64,000 bases of DNA from Amyelois transitella (GCF_032362555.1 NC_083523.1:7415501-7479500); one strand, 5' to 3'; positions 34,745-46,860 are shown, counted from the stretch's first letter. The notes: generated by a model not told the origin, from the sequence alone. Made by a program: numbers and translations.

Positions 34745-35292
34745 CTTACCTGATTTAAATTAGATTGCACAAGATTTCGATTCAACAAACTAAGTCGGGA
34801 ATAGCGTTTTACAAATAACAAAATCGTTTGAAAATTAGGTACTCACCTACCTACAGACAGCCAGCTAGCCTCCTTTTTCTTTTTGATTTGACTGACAAGT
34901 GTTGCCAACTAGCTCAACGAGCTGCAACTGCGCGTTAACAAAAAGCGACACAACGTGCACTGCGCGTTAACAAAACCGCGACACATAAACAAAATGGTCC
35001 TGACTAGGTATGTGATAACAAGAAAAAAGGCCTTCTTTGATTCGGTGTGCACGCAATTATACAAAGAGCTACAATACAAGATTTCGCCAAATCGAATCGA
35101 TGTTTAATCGATTATGTCATACGGATGGGAACACTATCTAAAAAAAAAATTGATCAAACATCAACTTCAAATCCTAATCCCAAACTCAAAAATTGAAACC
35201 AACCAAACGTAACCAAATAACCAAAGCAAAAAATAAGATTTCATTTCACATCATATTTTTAGTGTGTATTTTTCGCCCATTTAATTATTAAA
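34745..35292. promoter_or_regulatory. Taxilin upstream region, possibly bidirectional promoter
   Basis: The taxilin ATG is at 35293. On the opposite strand, strong 5' splice sites occur at about 34749 (CAG|GTAAGTAAT) and 34845 (GTAG|GTGAGTACC), as expected for non-coding first exons of a divergent transcript. TGCGCGTTAACAAAA occurs twice (near 34930 and 34965). No TATA box is evident. Confidence 0.35.
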
Positions 35293-38200
35293 ATGGAAGC
35301 GGCCGGTGAAACTGGTCCCAAAGAAAATACAGACAATGTTCTACCTGAGAACAATAACGATGTAAGTTTATGTGAAAGATATAAATAGCAACGAACGATC
35401 AGGTGTCGGCAAATTAATGTGCCTTTTTCATTTTAACGATGTTCAAAATATAATAGAAACATAAATTGTAGTCATGGACTCATGTAATCTGAATATTTTA
35501 ATTGATAATAGTACGAAATCATGTTAATTTTCTATTAAAAAAAGATATTTAGCTAACCCTCTACCTCACTTGGCTATCAGCCAAAACTCGGAATGTTTAT
35601 GATATTTCTGTTCCTTAGCACGTTTCGCATACTTTCTTCTTTTATGGTTGAGAAAGACAACCTGATGCTGAAGGCCATAATATATTGTTACGTCATTTTG
35701 TATTTGATACTTTTGTTCATTTGAATTCATGTTAAAAACATTTATTTGAACATTTCATGCAAAATGGTAAAGTATTTTCTAACCTTTGTGTATAGCAAAA
35801 TCACAATTAATGAAGGTTTATGAAATTATCGTACCAAATTTATATTTTTTTAACATATATTTGCTGTATGTAGGAGAAAACACCAACACCGCCTCTCCAA
35901 GTGGCCCCTAAGAAGTCCAAGAAAGAGGACAAGAAAAAGGACGATAAAAACTTAGAGCAGTTGATGAAATCCCTAAATTCACTTCCAACACTAGACGAAA
36001 AATTCTCTATGGTATGCAAGAAACACGTCCAGTCAGCGGAGGACTTAAAAAAGATGCAGTTTTATATCAAACAGTCAGATAAACGGTATGCGATACTGTT
36101 GAAGGAGAAGGAACAGTTGCAACATGAGTTCAATAAGACAATACTCGTGAAATCAAAGCTTGAAAATCTTTGTCGGGAACTTCAGAAGCAAAATAAGGCT
36201 ATTAAGGTAAATTCATAACAATATACAACTAGTTGTTCACCTTAGAATGGAACTTAGACCTCACAACACATAAAAAAATTATACATATATCAAAAACTAC
36301 CTAATTAATCACTTTTGATGTGACGGTATAATAGGATTTGTAAGAATGCATCATGTATTACCTAATGCAACAAAATGATGGTCCTTTCAACACTATTTAC
36401 ACAAATTTATTTGCTAAAATTCAGTCACTTCATAGCGTTTTACATAATGGAATTCTGAAAAAAACTATTTTATTTGATATGTCACTACAATGTGTGCTCT
36501 TGAACATACTGATCATGACCTTTCAGTCTTTTATTTGGTTCTGTCTTCCTCACAAGGGATATTGATGTGATAATATACTTTATTTTCATATATTTGGTCT
36601 TCCAGGAAGAGTCCCTGCTCAAGATCCGGGAAGAGGAGGAACGCCGCAAGGAAACCCAGGCGAAGTTTCAGAATACGCTGTCGGAGATCACGACTCTTCT
36701 ACAGCAGAACAATGAGAAGAATGCCAAGTTGAGAGACGATAATATAAGCATGAGCGAGAAGTTCAAGAGTGTAGTGCAGCAGTATCAGTTGAGGGAGCAA
36801 CAGGTATAATAAAATCAATAATTTCTCTTTTCTAATTTTCAGCACATGACCATTCAGTCTTTTCAAGACTGTCTACCCCGCAAGTCTGTCTATATCCCTT
36901 GCATACATACATACATATTTAATTATTATGTATGTAATTTTCAGATAAATAATTAAATTAATAAAATAATAACTAATTTTATTAATTTAATTATGTTACT
37001 AAAATTGCTTATTAACAATTTTAGTAACATAAAAGCTTATGATACTCTATATTTGTGGCCATATTTCATCAAAACCTGTCCATTATTATTCAATTCAATT
37101 ACAAAAATAATAAAAATCTATTATACTATTACATACATATAATCATATCTATATCCCTTGCAACAGTCTCAAAAAGATCAATAAATTGGCCACATTCAGC
37201 TGCTTGGCTTAATGATAGATGTCGGCCTCTGTGGCGCAGCGGTAGTACGCTTGTCTGTGACACCGGAGGTCCCGGGTTCGAATCCCGGCCAGGGCATGAT
37301 GAGAAAAGAACTTTTTCTGATTGCCCTGGGTCTTGGATGTTTATCTATATAAGTATTTATTATAAAAATATAGTATCGTTGAGTTAGTATCTCGTAACAC
37401 AAGTTTCGAACTTACTTCGAGGCTAACTCAATCAGTGTAATTTGTCCCATATATATTTATATTTATAGAATTGAGATTCAAATAGGTTGCTAGTGTTTGG
37501 AAAATGTGCCAAAATTTTATGCAAATTAAAATAATTATTGTGTAGTAATATGGGCAATTAGCCCAATAATTCATTGAATTAACCTGTTTTAATTTATTTA
37601 GAATATCTCAGTAACCAATTTCATAGCTTATAATAAATTTCCTATCCCAAATTCCTCAGGTTGACAAAATGGCGAAACAGATGGCTCTAGAATCTCAATT
37701 GTCCGAGGCCAAGCTTCAAAAGGCCAGTCTGGAACACCAGGCCGAACGGGAGAGGCTTGTAGCGGAAATGGAACAGCTGAAGGTGACCGTAGCCCAGTAC
37801 CGGGCTAAGGTCATGGAGCTGCAGGGAACGGAGACAGCGCTGAGAGGCCAACTGGGAGTGTACACAGACAAATATGATGAGTTTCAGAACGCTTTGGTGA
37901 AGAGCAACCAGGTGTTTGGAGGTTTTAAGGAGCAGATGGAAAAGGTATTATTGACAAACAAAACATTATTATGTACTTAATTATATTAATGCTTTTTTGC
38001 CCATCACCAAACAGGAGAATCCCCAGTTTATATGTTTATGAGGGCCTCGGCCTGATTAAGTATAAGTTGATATGAAGGAGCGTGACGATATTTTAAAAAT
38101 AGACTTGATATTATTTTGCATTTAAAATAATATTGATAATTTTTTTAATTTTGGTTGGCAGAGAAAACTTCAAGCAACAAAATAGTTTAAAAAATATAAA

Positions 38201-39972
38201 ATAACAAACATTTATTATTTAAACTAATTTTGTAAAGTTTGGCAGAGAGAATTTGAAGCAAATCTCCATAAAGTTAAAAATAATTTAACAAAATACAATT
38301 ACATTAAACATATATTTTGTTTCAGATGTCAAAAAAAATTAAGAAGCTGGAGAAAGAGTCGCTGTCATGGAAGCAACGATGGGAGACCTCGCAGACGGCT
38401 TTACTGGACATGTGCGGGGAGAGGCAGGCCAGCGAAGAGAGGGCTGCGGCTTCAGCAAGACAATTGCAGCATATGCAGAGCTTGTGTCGCACATTGCAGG
38501 TACGAATTAGTTATTAAAAGGGTGTTATAGTACATACATACATAAAGTCACGCCTCTCTCCCTGAGGGGTACGCAGGGACCACCTTTCCACTTGCCACGA
38601 TCTCAGCATACTTCCTTCCTTCATCCACATTCATAATAACTCTCTTCGTGCAAGTTTCGGGTACTCTTGACCTGACCCAGGACATCCTTAAATTGGTCAA
38701 GATACGTTCGTCTAGGCATATACATATAGTACATACATACTTATATTAACGTTTTTATCCCTTCCGGGATAGAGAGCCAACAATCTTGAAATGAAAGAAG
38801 AAATACTTATTTTTTCATATCACCCCTAAAATACTAAAGTGAAAGTTTTTATAAAAATCTTGTCTCTTCCGCATTCACAGCTAAACCGCTTCGAATGAAA
38901 TTTGGTTTACTTTTTTTTTCTGGAAATTCCCTCTGGTGCAAAGACCCGCGCGCAAGCTAGTTAAAAATAAATGTATCTGATCTTCAGGGTGAACGCACAC
39001 TCCTCCTCAACACTCTGAAGGAGCACAACATAGAGCGGCCAGCGTTACCGCCCATGCCTGCCGTCCCCGCGCCCGCCCCGCCGCCAGCGCCCGCCTCCAA
39101 TACTAAGGTAAGATAGGTCATACATTCAATAAGCAAGGGTATAACTTCAATCTCACTTATTCAGATGTGTAGTACTAACAGATATAAAAGAAAACAAGAG
39201 TGACTGATTATTTGACTCAAAAGTTTAAATCGGTTTTCTATTAAATGATTGTTCAATTTTAGAGAACTAAACTTGTTTAATATTACCCAATAATGAATTT
39301 TAATTATGTTTTTCATATCACTAGGTCGACGCGATGGCCGCAAACTGTGCACAGTTACGTCAAAGTCTCGCACATCTTCAAAGCCAACTAAACGTTCTCA
39401 CTAACAATAAAAACGCTAATGCCAATGCAAATGCGACCCCAGAAACCCCAGAGCCGCCCAAACCAGAGAAACAAAAGAAATCTAAATCTAAAAAGAACAA
39501 AGCTGAAAAACAGGCACAAAAGGCCGCTCAGGAAAAACCTGAAGCTAAAGACGAAAGCGATGATACTAATGCCAAAGATAGCGAATCAAATGAAGCAACC
39601 ACCAATGGTAATGAAGAAAATAAAGACAGCCCTGTCGAAAAAATTGATAGTCCTGTTGAAAAAGATAACAGCCCCGTCGAAAAAGTTGATGATCAAACTC
39701 TAGAAACATTAATACAAGCCATCAATAGTGCAAATATAAATTTGTGCGATCTGGAAGTTAGCAACGATGAAAATGGCACCATCGACAATTTAGACGAAAT
39801 AGATATCAAGATTAGAAGTGAAGAAAACGGTCAAGTTGACTCAAGTCCTGAAGTTAATGAAGTCACCAATAAAATTAATGCTGACGTGTCAATTATTGAT
39901 ACAAAATTATCGTCAAATGATGAGGTGCCGCAGATATCTGAAGTAAAGCCTATAGCTGGAGATTGTGCATGA
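35293..39972 (+). CDS. Txln: Taxilin (syntaxin-binding coiled-coil protein)
   Basis: Seven exons, all in phase 0: 35293-35361, 35874-36206, 36606-36803, 37660-37944, 38326-38499, 38988-39107 and 39325-39972, giving 608 residues. Taxilins bind syntaxins through a long coiled coil and act in vesicle traffic. Family blocks are plain: KLENLCRELQKQNKAIK (about 117-133), RKETQAKFQNTLSEI, NEKNAKLRDDN, MSEKFKSVVQQYQLREQQ (to 200), YTDKYDEFQNALVKSNQVF and MSKKIKKLEKESLSWKQRWE (about 296-315). After the coiled coil come a Pro-rich segment (about 374-389), a Lys-rich stretch (about 441-470), three SPVEK repeats (about 495-513) and an acidic tail. The N-terminus is Lys-rich. The divergent tail is typical of insect taxilins. 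Intron 3 holds nested SINEs; intron 5 holds a LINE fragment. Confidence 0.95.
36840..36920 (+). repeat. Rearranged SINE-like repeat A fragment, taxilin intron 3
   Basis: CATTCAGTCTTTTCAAGACT and CTACCCCGCAAG in plus orientation run straight into TCTATATCCCTTGC with TACA units in minus orientation, so two tails meet here. Confidence 0.55.
36949..37030. repeat. Two adjacent hairpin inverted repeats, taxilin intron 3
   Basis: 36949-36967 pairs with 36976-36994 (19 bp, 8-base loop, all A/T). Its right end overlaps a second hairpin, ATGTTACTAAAATTG at 36993-37007 with its exact complement at 37016-37030 (15 bp, 8-base loop). Confidence 0.75.
37128..37500 (-). repeat. SINE-like repeat A split by a family C SINE
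   Basis: The 3' part (TACATATAATCATATCTATA to TTGGCTTAATGATAGA, about 37128-37219) and the next part (TAGAATTGAGATTCAAATAG, from about 37469) are separated by the 37224-37470 SINE. The repeated ATAGA at the junctions looks like a short target duplication. Confidence 0.75.
37224..37470 (+). repeat. tRNA-headed SINE (family C), nested, taxilin intron 3
   Basis: Same SINE as 29081-29336, with identical A box (TGGCGCAGCGG) and B box (GGTTCGAATCC) and a nearly identical body. The close match between the two copies suggests both are fairly recent. Confidence 0.85.
38525..38735 (-). repeat. LINE 3'-end fragment (family L), taxilin intron 5
   Basis: Reverse-strand copy: tail CATACATACATAAAGTCACG, CCTGAGGGGTACGCAGGG, CTTGCCACGATCTCAGCATA, CATCCACATTCATAATAACT, CGGGTACTCTTGACCTGACC, CTTAAATTGGTCAAGATACG. 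It corresponds to 42260-42450 read backward. Confidence 0.7.
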
Positions 39973-41550
39973 ATAAAGCTTATTGTAAATAATGTTTGAA
40001 CTTGAAATTTTTTGAAGAATTTAGTGTCAATCGATGATGCAATTTTACAAGTGTTTAGTGTTACGGCCATAACATGTGCAAATTTGGTGCCCTGATCCGT
40101 AATTAATATGACGCATCTAATGATTTTCTCAATTCAAGCAATTGATTTGTTTGATTAATTATGGTTTATGCGGATTTTTATTTTCTTTTTTTGTGAATGA
40201 TTTTGAAGAGGGTGCTAAAGTAGCCTAATTTGATATGTTGGTCTCAACTTTGTTGTGTGATTTTTGTTTGTTATTGACTTGAATATATTGGAATTAGAAG
40301 TGCCTAAACCTAATGTCTAGTCAGGTATTCTTCATGGTCGGGCCGAAGCGTTAATTTAATGGTTTGGGCATGAAAATAGTTACACTTATTTGAATAAAAT
40401 TTAATTTTTTTAGAAGAAATTTGTGATTGCTTTGCTCTCTCAGTAATAAATATGAGTTCATGTAACGAGAATGAGTGTTAAAATCTTTTCTAAAACTTCT
40501 ATTGTTTAATTACATTATTTTTTCCCTTACCAGTGACTCGCCCCAGATTTACAAAGGTAGCATTTATACATATACCTTCATCTTGAATCACTCTATCTAT
40601 TTAAAAAAAATCCATTGTGTACTTTTAAAGATCTGACCATGCTATATTAAGTAGTGATACAGTGTAAATTTTCAATATTTACAAAATTATTTTCTTTATT
40701 ATAACTTGTAAATTGCTGTTCTCAATATGACATGGGTTGACTGTTAGAAAGCCATGCATCAAGTTAGGGCCATTGACTTTATACGTTATTTATTGCAATT
40801 TTTATCGCTCAATTTACCATCTTTTTTTTTGTTCTCCTCATTACCCTTCTGGCATTCGTCATTTGTGTTTAATAAATATTCAGTGTAATTATTTTTATGC
40901 CTATCATTTAACGAATTAAGTGCGTACGCGCCCGTTAATGATTTTTTTTGTGATTGTCAATACAATTTTGTTACATGTAGTAAGGCAGTATTTTATTGAC
41001 AGTATTTTGCATTAGTTTTTATAAGTTAATTTTTTTGGCCAATTTTGACATGAATTAACAATTTGGGGCCAATCGAATAAAATAACCTGCCATATTTTAA
41101 TGAAACACTGGCTTGATTTGCTGTTTCTTTGGAATTGTTTTCAAATTTTTTGAGAAAGAGCATTCATGGTAAAAGTATTTTGAGAAGTTTTCAGTAAACA
41201 CACATTTCTTATACCTACATAATTAAATGTACTACACGACACCCCGAATACTTAAAATAAGCTAAGTTCACATTTCTTTGTTAATGTTTTTCAGAAAGAT
41301 AAACTGAAACGATTAAATATTATTCTAACAAAAAAAAACGTGGCTGGAAAAAGTGAACTTAGGCAATTGAAGTGATTGTATTTTGTTACCACTAAATTGT
41401 AGTGAGAATTTGCCACAAAACAAAGAAGACTGCGTCAGCCATGGCGGGCGTTGGTGTTCTGTGCAGTGTAGTATTTAAAAGAGGTGAAGATTGTGCCCAA
41501 TCGTTATGTAACTTAAGTTTTCTAAATAAATCTAGATTTTGTAACTGAAT
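39973..41550 (+). other. Long 3' UTR region of taxilin
   Basis: AT-rich, no open frame of note and no recognised repeat. AATAAA signals occur near 40395, 40447 and 41524. The last lies just before repeat-rich sequence begins, so the UTR may be up to about 1.55 kb. Confidence 0.5.
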
Positions 41551-41799
41551 CATATGTTTTATTTTAGCAACATTCTAGCTGTCTAGCTATAGTCCTGATC
41601 CGTATATAATGATAACTCTTTCCCGCAGCGGCAAGTTGATAAGATAAAATGAAAATGAAAAATATTTTATTTGGAAACAAAAACAAGTACAATTAAAGTA
41701 ACATAGGATAACGATGACATCTGCAGAAGTTATGAAACTGTGTCGCAGATCTCAACATAGTCAGTTAATCACTCAATTTGACCAATACCTACACGTTGA

Positions 41800-41945
41800 G
41801 CGGGTGTGAGAGCATCGGTAAGGTGCATTCTTAAAATGCGTAATGCGCATAAAGGCACAGGTTCAAATCGCACCCTGGTCATGTATCAATGACTATTTTC
41901 GATGTTTTGGTAAGTATATTAGTTGGTATACTAACCGATGATGAT
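41800..41945 (+). repeat. Repeat B tRNA-like head
   Basis: Reads GAGAGCATCGGTAAGGTGC, then ATAAAGGCACAGGTTCAAAT (B-box-like GGTTCAAATCGCACC), then GTATCAATGACTATTTTCGA and TATACTAACCGATG. Related reverse copies occur at 17815, 43545 and 50235. It is a retroposon head and not a tRNA gene: the fold is incomplete and the copies vary. Confidence 0.6.
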
Positions 41946-42184
41946 AATTAAGAACGTCCTGGCAAACGGTCAGGTTAAGTTACTCTAAAAAATTACTTCT
42001 CAAATTCTATAGAAGTATGTAAGCTTAAAACTAAATTGTTACCTACACGTTATAGATATATAGTTTTATTTATTGTGTTAAATTAGTAACTTTAAATGAG
42101 ACTGACCGTAGTCAACCTGTGAACAGTTTTGCGGAATATTGTTTTAAGTTCATTATGAATATTGTGTAATAAATAAATAAAAAA

Positions 42185-42455
42185 TAATAATAAAAGAGAG
42201 CCCGAAACCGCCGAGTCGCCGAACCCGCCCGAAAAGGTCGGAGTGGGAAGACCTAGACGAACGTATCTTGATCAAATTAAGGACGTCCTGGTAAAGTGTC
42301 AGGTCAAAAGTACCCGAAACCGCCGAGCTTGTATGAAGAGAGTTATGAATGTGGATGAAGCGAAGGAAGTAAATAGAGATCGTGGCAAGTGGAAAGATGT
42401 GTGTGTCTCTGCCTACCCCTCCGGGATAAAGGCGTGGTTTTATGTATGCTCTTAC
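42185..42455 (+). repeat. LINE 3'-end fragment (family L), longest copy
   Basis: Translation gives GRPRRTYLDQIKDVLVKCQV, then KRVMNVDEAKEVNRDRGKWK, the C-terminal end of a non-LTR retrotransposon polyprotein. The tail CCCCTCCGGGATAAAGGCGT-GGTTTTATGTATG follows. The start is 5'-truncated and slightly duplicated (GAAACCGCCGAG occurs twice, near 42205 and 42315). Confidence 0.7.
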
Positions 42456-42695
42456 GGTGAGGGAAACATCGTAAGGCAACCTTGACATTCAGGCATCTGG
42501 ATGTGTAACCATGATCGATCCAATAAGAGTTAGGTTCCCTTGCAAAGGTTGCGGAGGTCAGATGGGAGTCGCTTCGTGTAAAAACCTGACTCGCTCAAAC
42601 CATGATAATGGTCAAATCATACCCCGGGCTCCTCTCCAGAGTGGTGAGGATGCAACCGGGACTAAAGCCAGGAGAAATAAAGAGAAATGTGCATG
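42440..42695 (+). repeat. Repeat B body, best copy
   Basis: CTCTTACGGTGAGGGAAACA, CTGGATGTGTAACCATGATC, AGTTAGGTTCCCTTGCAAAG, GGTTGCGGAGGTCAGATGGG, CGCTTCGTGTAAAAACCTGA and GGGCTCCTCTCCAGAGTGG. It directly follows the family L fragment. Confidence 0.7.
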
Positions 42696-43404
42696 TGGTG
42701 AAGTCCTCGATATCATACATTATCGCCCTTGATCGTGCTTTACGAATACCTATGTAGATCAACCTAAATTCTGGATACTGAAACCATTAATTGCAATGAA
42801 ATTAGGAGTATTTCTTACAAAAGATAGACGCACGTATTTATTATTATTTTATTTTTAGTCAGTTCAGATTTACAGTTAAATGGTTTAGGAATTGTCAATT
42901 CTAAGTGAACGTCGCTAACTTTCCTGCCAATTACATTCATCATAATCTTATTTCCCAATCAATTTGGCGGATGCAAGAGAAGCAACCTTTCGTGACGGTA
43001 CACTTATTCAAGCACTGAATTACCTAAAGTCTGAAGTAATGATAAAAATAGACAGTCTAAAGTTTTTTTCCAGCTATTTTTGTGGGACGCATCGCTCGTC
43101 TATAAATAGGCGAAATTTAAGTCTTACCACAGAATTGCAAATGGTATATTAACTTACGGAACGGACACTTTACCTCCGCCCTCCTGCTAGATACCTATTT
43201 AAAGGAAACTTCCATTACTTTTATACTTGTAATTTAAGACTGCTCATACTTTCATTAGTTGTTCGAGTCTATCATAAACATAATGAACGTGGCCTATTGG
43301 TCTTTTCAAGACTGTAGGCTCTGTCTACCCCGCAAGGGATATCGACGCGATTTTAAGTAATCTATGATATGTTTTGTCGTCGTAACGTTGTAGTAAACAT
43401 CTGA

Positions 43405-43640
43405 TGAAAACTGCACGTTCAGGAAACTAGATGTGTAGCCATGACCCAATACGGGTTAGGTTTACCTGGAAAGGTTGCGGCGGCAGATGGGTGTCGCTTC
43501 GTGTAAAAACCTGACTCACCCAATCCAGGGTCTATAATAGGAAAATAGTCATTGATACATAGCCGAGGTGGGATTCGAACCTGTGCCTTTCTGCGCATCA
43601 CGCATGTTAACTTTACCGATTTCACCACCGACACTATCTC
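43405..43640. repeat. Repeat B body (+) joined to repeat B head (-)
   Basis: 43405-43540 is body in plus orientation (GGTTGCGGCGGCAGATGGG, GTAAAAACCTGACTCACCC). 43545-43635 is a tRNA-like head in minus orientation (GAGGTGGGATTCGAACCTGT). Opposite orientations show two separate insertions or an inversion. Confidence 0.6.
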
Positions 43641-44354
43641 GAACTGTCTACCTCGATAATGGCAAAAATAAACTCATGAAGAAGTTTGATAGAAAAAACG
43701 AAGAAAAGAGAAAAGGAGATGCCATATGAATGCGTAATGGTGTTTTAATAATCATTTGCAATGTCACCAACAAATTATTTAAAAGCTACACTTCTAAAGT
43801 TTAACATTATTCCTACGTCTACGGCGAAATGTTTAATTAAAGCGAAAAGGCGTAAAAATAGCGTTAATTATCTATTATAAATGTCAGTTAACCCATAATT
43901 AAATTCCTTCCGATACATATCCGCTCATCCGACGCCCGGCCATTTTACCAACACGCAGAATTATCTACACCAAGAAACTGCGTGCAACACGTAGGTACTG
44001 TTACACAACTGATTATAACTTCATTCACTGTTATCTTTGCCAATATTTGTTCCTGTTATTGCATTGGGAAACGATCGTGATACAATTTACGAAATGTTAT
44101 TAAGTTGGTCAATTTGAATATTTCATTCGGTAGAACTTTCCACGGTTTGTTAAAATATGTGGCACTTACCGGTTGGGGATTTTAAACTGCATCTATTTTG
44201 CAGTATAAATTGGGAGAAACTAAAATACATATACCACATAAAAAGTGGGATAAGACAGCGTAGTATTATATAAGTAGACAACCACGTAGTCCAGTGTAGG
44301 TACTTATACTTAAGTCTCTCGTATCTTATCTATTTTACGTAGGTACATTTAAAT

Positions 44355-44490
44355 AACGCCACTTGCCCGAAGAAGTAGAAATAACCTTCTTTCTGTCCTT
44401 TGAGTTTCATCTCTCTTTATGCAAGCTCGTCGGTTTAGGGTACTTTTTGACCTAAACTTTCGCCAGAACGTCTCCGATTTGATCAAGCAA
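44355..44490 (-). repeat. LINE 3'-end fragment (family L)
   Basis: Reverse-strand block with TTTATGCAAGCTCGTCGGTT, GGGTACTTTTTGACCTAAAC and AGAACGTCTCCGATTTGATC, matching 42260-42350 read backward. Confidence 0.55.
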
Positions 44491-45424
44491 GTTACATACA
44501 ACTATACTTTATGGTATCAATAGTAAGATGGAAAGTAGTTAAAATATAAACAAATGAATAAAACTTACTTACCGTGTCAAAAAGGGATAAGATATATATA
44601 AAGATATATAATCATGTCTTGCGCTGCCAACAGTCCTTGGTAAAGAGGTCCTATTAAGTGCCGGAAACTGCACGGCTCAGTACAAAATCTATATCATAAT
44701 AATTTATCTTTCTTACTAAATAATTAGGTAAGGATGGTATTTGTATCAATGGCAATTCGTCACAAATGAAATTTCATAAAACTGGACGGACAGACGGACA
44801 GTTGATCAAGACCACGTGATTGTTGCTAATTCAACAGTAATGCGTGACGGTGTTGCCAAACTTGCAGATCTGTGAAATTAAATTAGGTATTTCGAACCCT
44901 AAAATATGCTATGATGTGCTTTATTCATTTTATGAGTTTAAAACAGGGAAGCAAAAGAAGCAAATCTGTGCCTACCCCTCAGCCTAGACGTCAATCACCG
45001 ACTAATATTGTAAGGATTTTTAAAAGTTTTTTTAAGTTTTGAAGTAAGGATTTCGGAATATTCCAATAGATATCCCTTTGAAGAATGACTAAGCATTATC
45101 TAACTTTTTCTTGACGTGTCGATAATCTCTCCAAAGATAGTCAAATTATTAAGTACATAATTAGTTATTTAATTATCTACACAAAATTATATACATTTAA
45201 TACAGTAATTCTAGTACAAAAGTTTTACTTACTTATTTCGAAAGAAATATCTTCCAGTAGACCCATGAGAGGAGAGATGAATAAGATCTAGTGTTACAAT
45301 TACCTAAGTAGGTACCTACTTTATTTTTCTGAACCACACATTTTGCTCGTCTCATCGAAAACGAAATCACAATCTTCGTGACTTACTCAACATCAAAGAC
45401 GTAATCTGTAACTCACTATTTAAT

Positions 45425-45610
45425 AGACAACTAGCTATTACTCGTAGCTTCGCCCGCGTGAATTAGGCGTCAATACTTTTTCGCAAATTCCACGAGAACT
45501 TTAGTTTTTAGGTACCGGGTTGAAAAGTACCCTACGTCTGTCTCCAGACTCTTTAGCGTAGTATTTTAAGAAGAATGGTTCAGTAGATAACGCGTGAAGA
45601 GAAAACATAC
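45425..45610 (+). repeat. Retroposon 3'-end fragment
   Basis: CTAGCTATTACTCGTAGCTT, TTCCACGAGAACTTTAG, AAAAGTACCCTACGTCTGTC and GGTTCAGTAGATAACGCGTG form the common insect retroposon 3'-end phrase also seen at 11585-11865. Confidence 0.55.
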
Positions 45611-46249
45611 AAATTTACTTACGCATTTTAATATTAGTTGAGATACCCTACTTGATATTGTCACAAAAAGCAGAAATTTGCCAGCGTGATCGGAGACATC
45701 TTTTATCGATATCCTTTTGTCTCCCCGGCACGTTTCTGAAAGCGAATCATTATTGTCGAAGATTCACAAATTATTTGTGTAGAAATCTAACAAAAACTAG
45801 GAACTGATAATAAAACTAGAATGCCAATCGCTTCAGTGGGTCTAAAAATTGTAATAATGTCGTAGCATGACGGTAATGCATTGAAATAGTCATGGTCGTG
45901 AAAATTATGTCATTATGTACTTAATTAGATTTAATTTTCTGTGGAGAGAGCGTGTCTGTCGATGAGGCCTACGAATTGATATAACAATTACCGCCTGCTG
46001 GGCCGTCTGCGTGGTTGCTATCTGAACCTGCCTCTGCGGTCGGTTAAAATATAAATCGTATAGCCGAAATTTAACGAACAATAAAAATATATACAAACTT
46101 AATTATAGGTTTTACAAACTTTACCTGGAAATTCCCCGGCAAATATACCTAGTTGTATCTGTGAATGTATGTTTGTTAGTTTCACGAAAACTCTACCGCA
46201 CGAAATTTGGTACACAGTTAGAATATAACATGGAATACGTACCTACATA

Positions 46250-46400
46250 AATCACGCCTCTTTCTCGGAGGGGTAGGCAGATACTACATCATTGCACTTG
46301 CCACGATCTGCTAGGTAACTTTTTTCGCTTCATCCACATTAATAACTCTCTTTATGCAAGCTCGTCGGTTTCGGGTACTCTCGATCTGATCTTTTGCTAA
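46250..46400 (-). repeat. LINE 3'-end fragment (family L)
   Basis: Reverse-strand copy: AATCACGCCTCTTTCTCGGA, GGGGTAGGCAGATACTACAT, ACTTGCCACGATCTGCTAGG, CTTTATGCAAGCTCGTCGGT, TTCGGGTACTCTCGATCTGA. Confidence 0.65.
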
Positions 46401-46685
46401 TAATAAGTTATTGTCCCAAATTTCCCACAGGAGTGAAGCCTCTTGGCGTGGCTAGTATTGAAATAATAATTGTGCCAAGCTCGGGAGGCTGGCGTCAATT
46501 ATAAACCGCAAGGTTTCAGTTTTTAGTTCTATAGCCTACATTACAAACTTTTTGTTTCGCCTCGACACTTGAAATGAGGATCGAATACACTACAAAAAGA
46601 TAAAATGTAAAATTGGGCAACAACTTGACAATGCTGATGTTAAAATATTAAATTTTATAAGTTTACTGTTGTCAGAGCAGATATA

Positions 46686-46810
46686 CGAGCAAGATATTAT
46701 GGAGATATTTATTTTGCCCGTGTTTCTAATTTCAAATTAGGAACACGGGCAGAAAGATACTTATGATGTATGCAACCAACAAAATAAATATCTCCATAAT
46801 ATCTTGCTCG
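46686..46810. repeat. Nested palindrome: perfect 31-bp arms around a 17-bp hairpin
   Basis: The outer left arm 46686-46716 (from CGAGCAAGATATTATGGAGA to ATTTTG) is the exact reverse complement of 46780-46810. Inside it, GCCCGTGTTTCTAATTT (46716-46732) pairs with 46734-46750 with one mismatch and a one-base loop. Thirty bases (about 46751-46779) lie between the inner hairpin and the right outer arm. No match to the repeat families of this window. Confidence 0.9.
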
Positions 46811-46860
46811 GCCCGGGCCCGGGGTCAGCTTTCTGCTTTCCGACATCTCCTTGGTTTTCC

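Larger units (their letters stand above)
29447..34749. other. Long repeat-rich stretch between hAT and taxilin
   Basis: No sure gene. Readable items: a decayed repeat B (29540-29705); a retroposon phrase ACCGACTTCAAAAAAGGAGG (29760) with its short repeat at about 29898; repeat A in minus orientation (30570-30695); retroposon 3' ends at 30715-30790, 31215-31350 and 31890-31945; palindromes at 32443-32486 and 32892-32934; and two unexplained minus-strand frames at 33007-33204 and 33267-33479. Confidence 0.45.

Noticed and set aside
39419-39703. Second reading frame within taxilin exon 7
   Set aside because: A Lys-rich shadow frame of a low-complexity coding segment; the taxilin frame is continuous.
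42153-42488. A 111-residue minus-strand protein
   Set aside because: It is antisense to LINE family L and crosses its tail.
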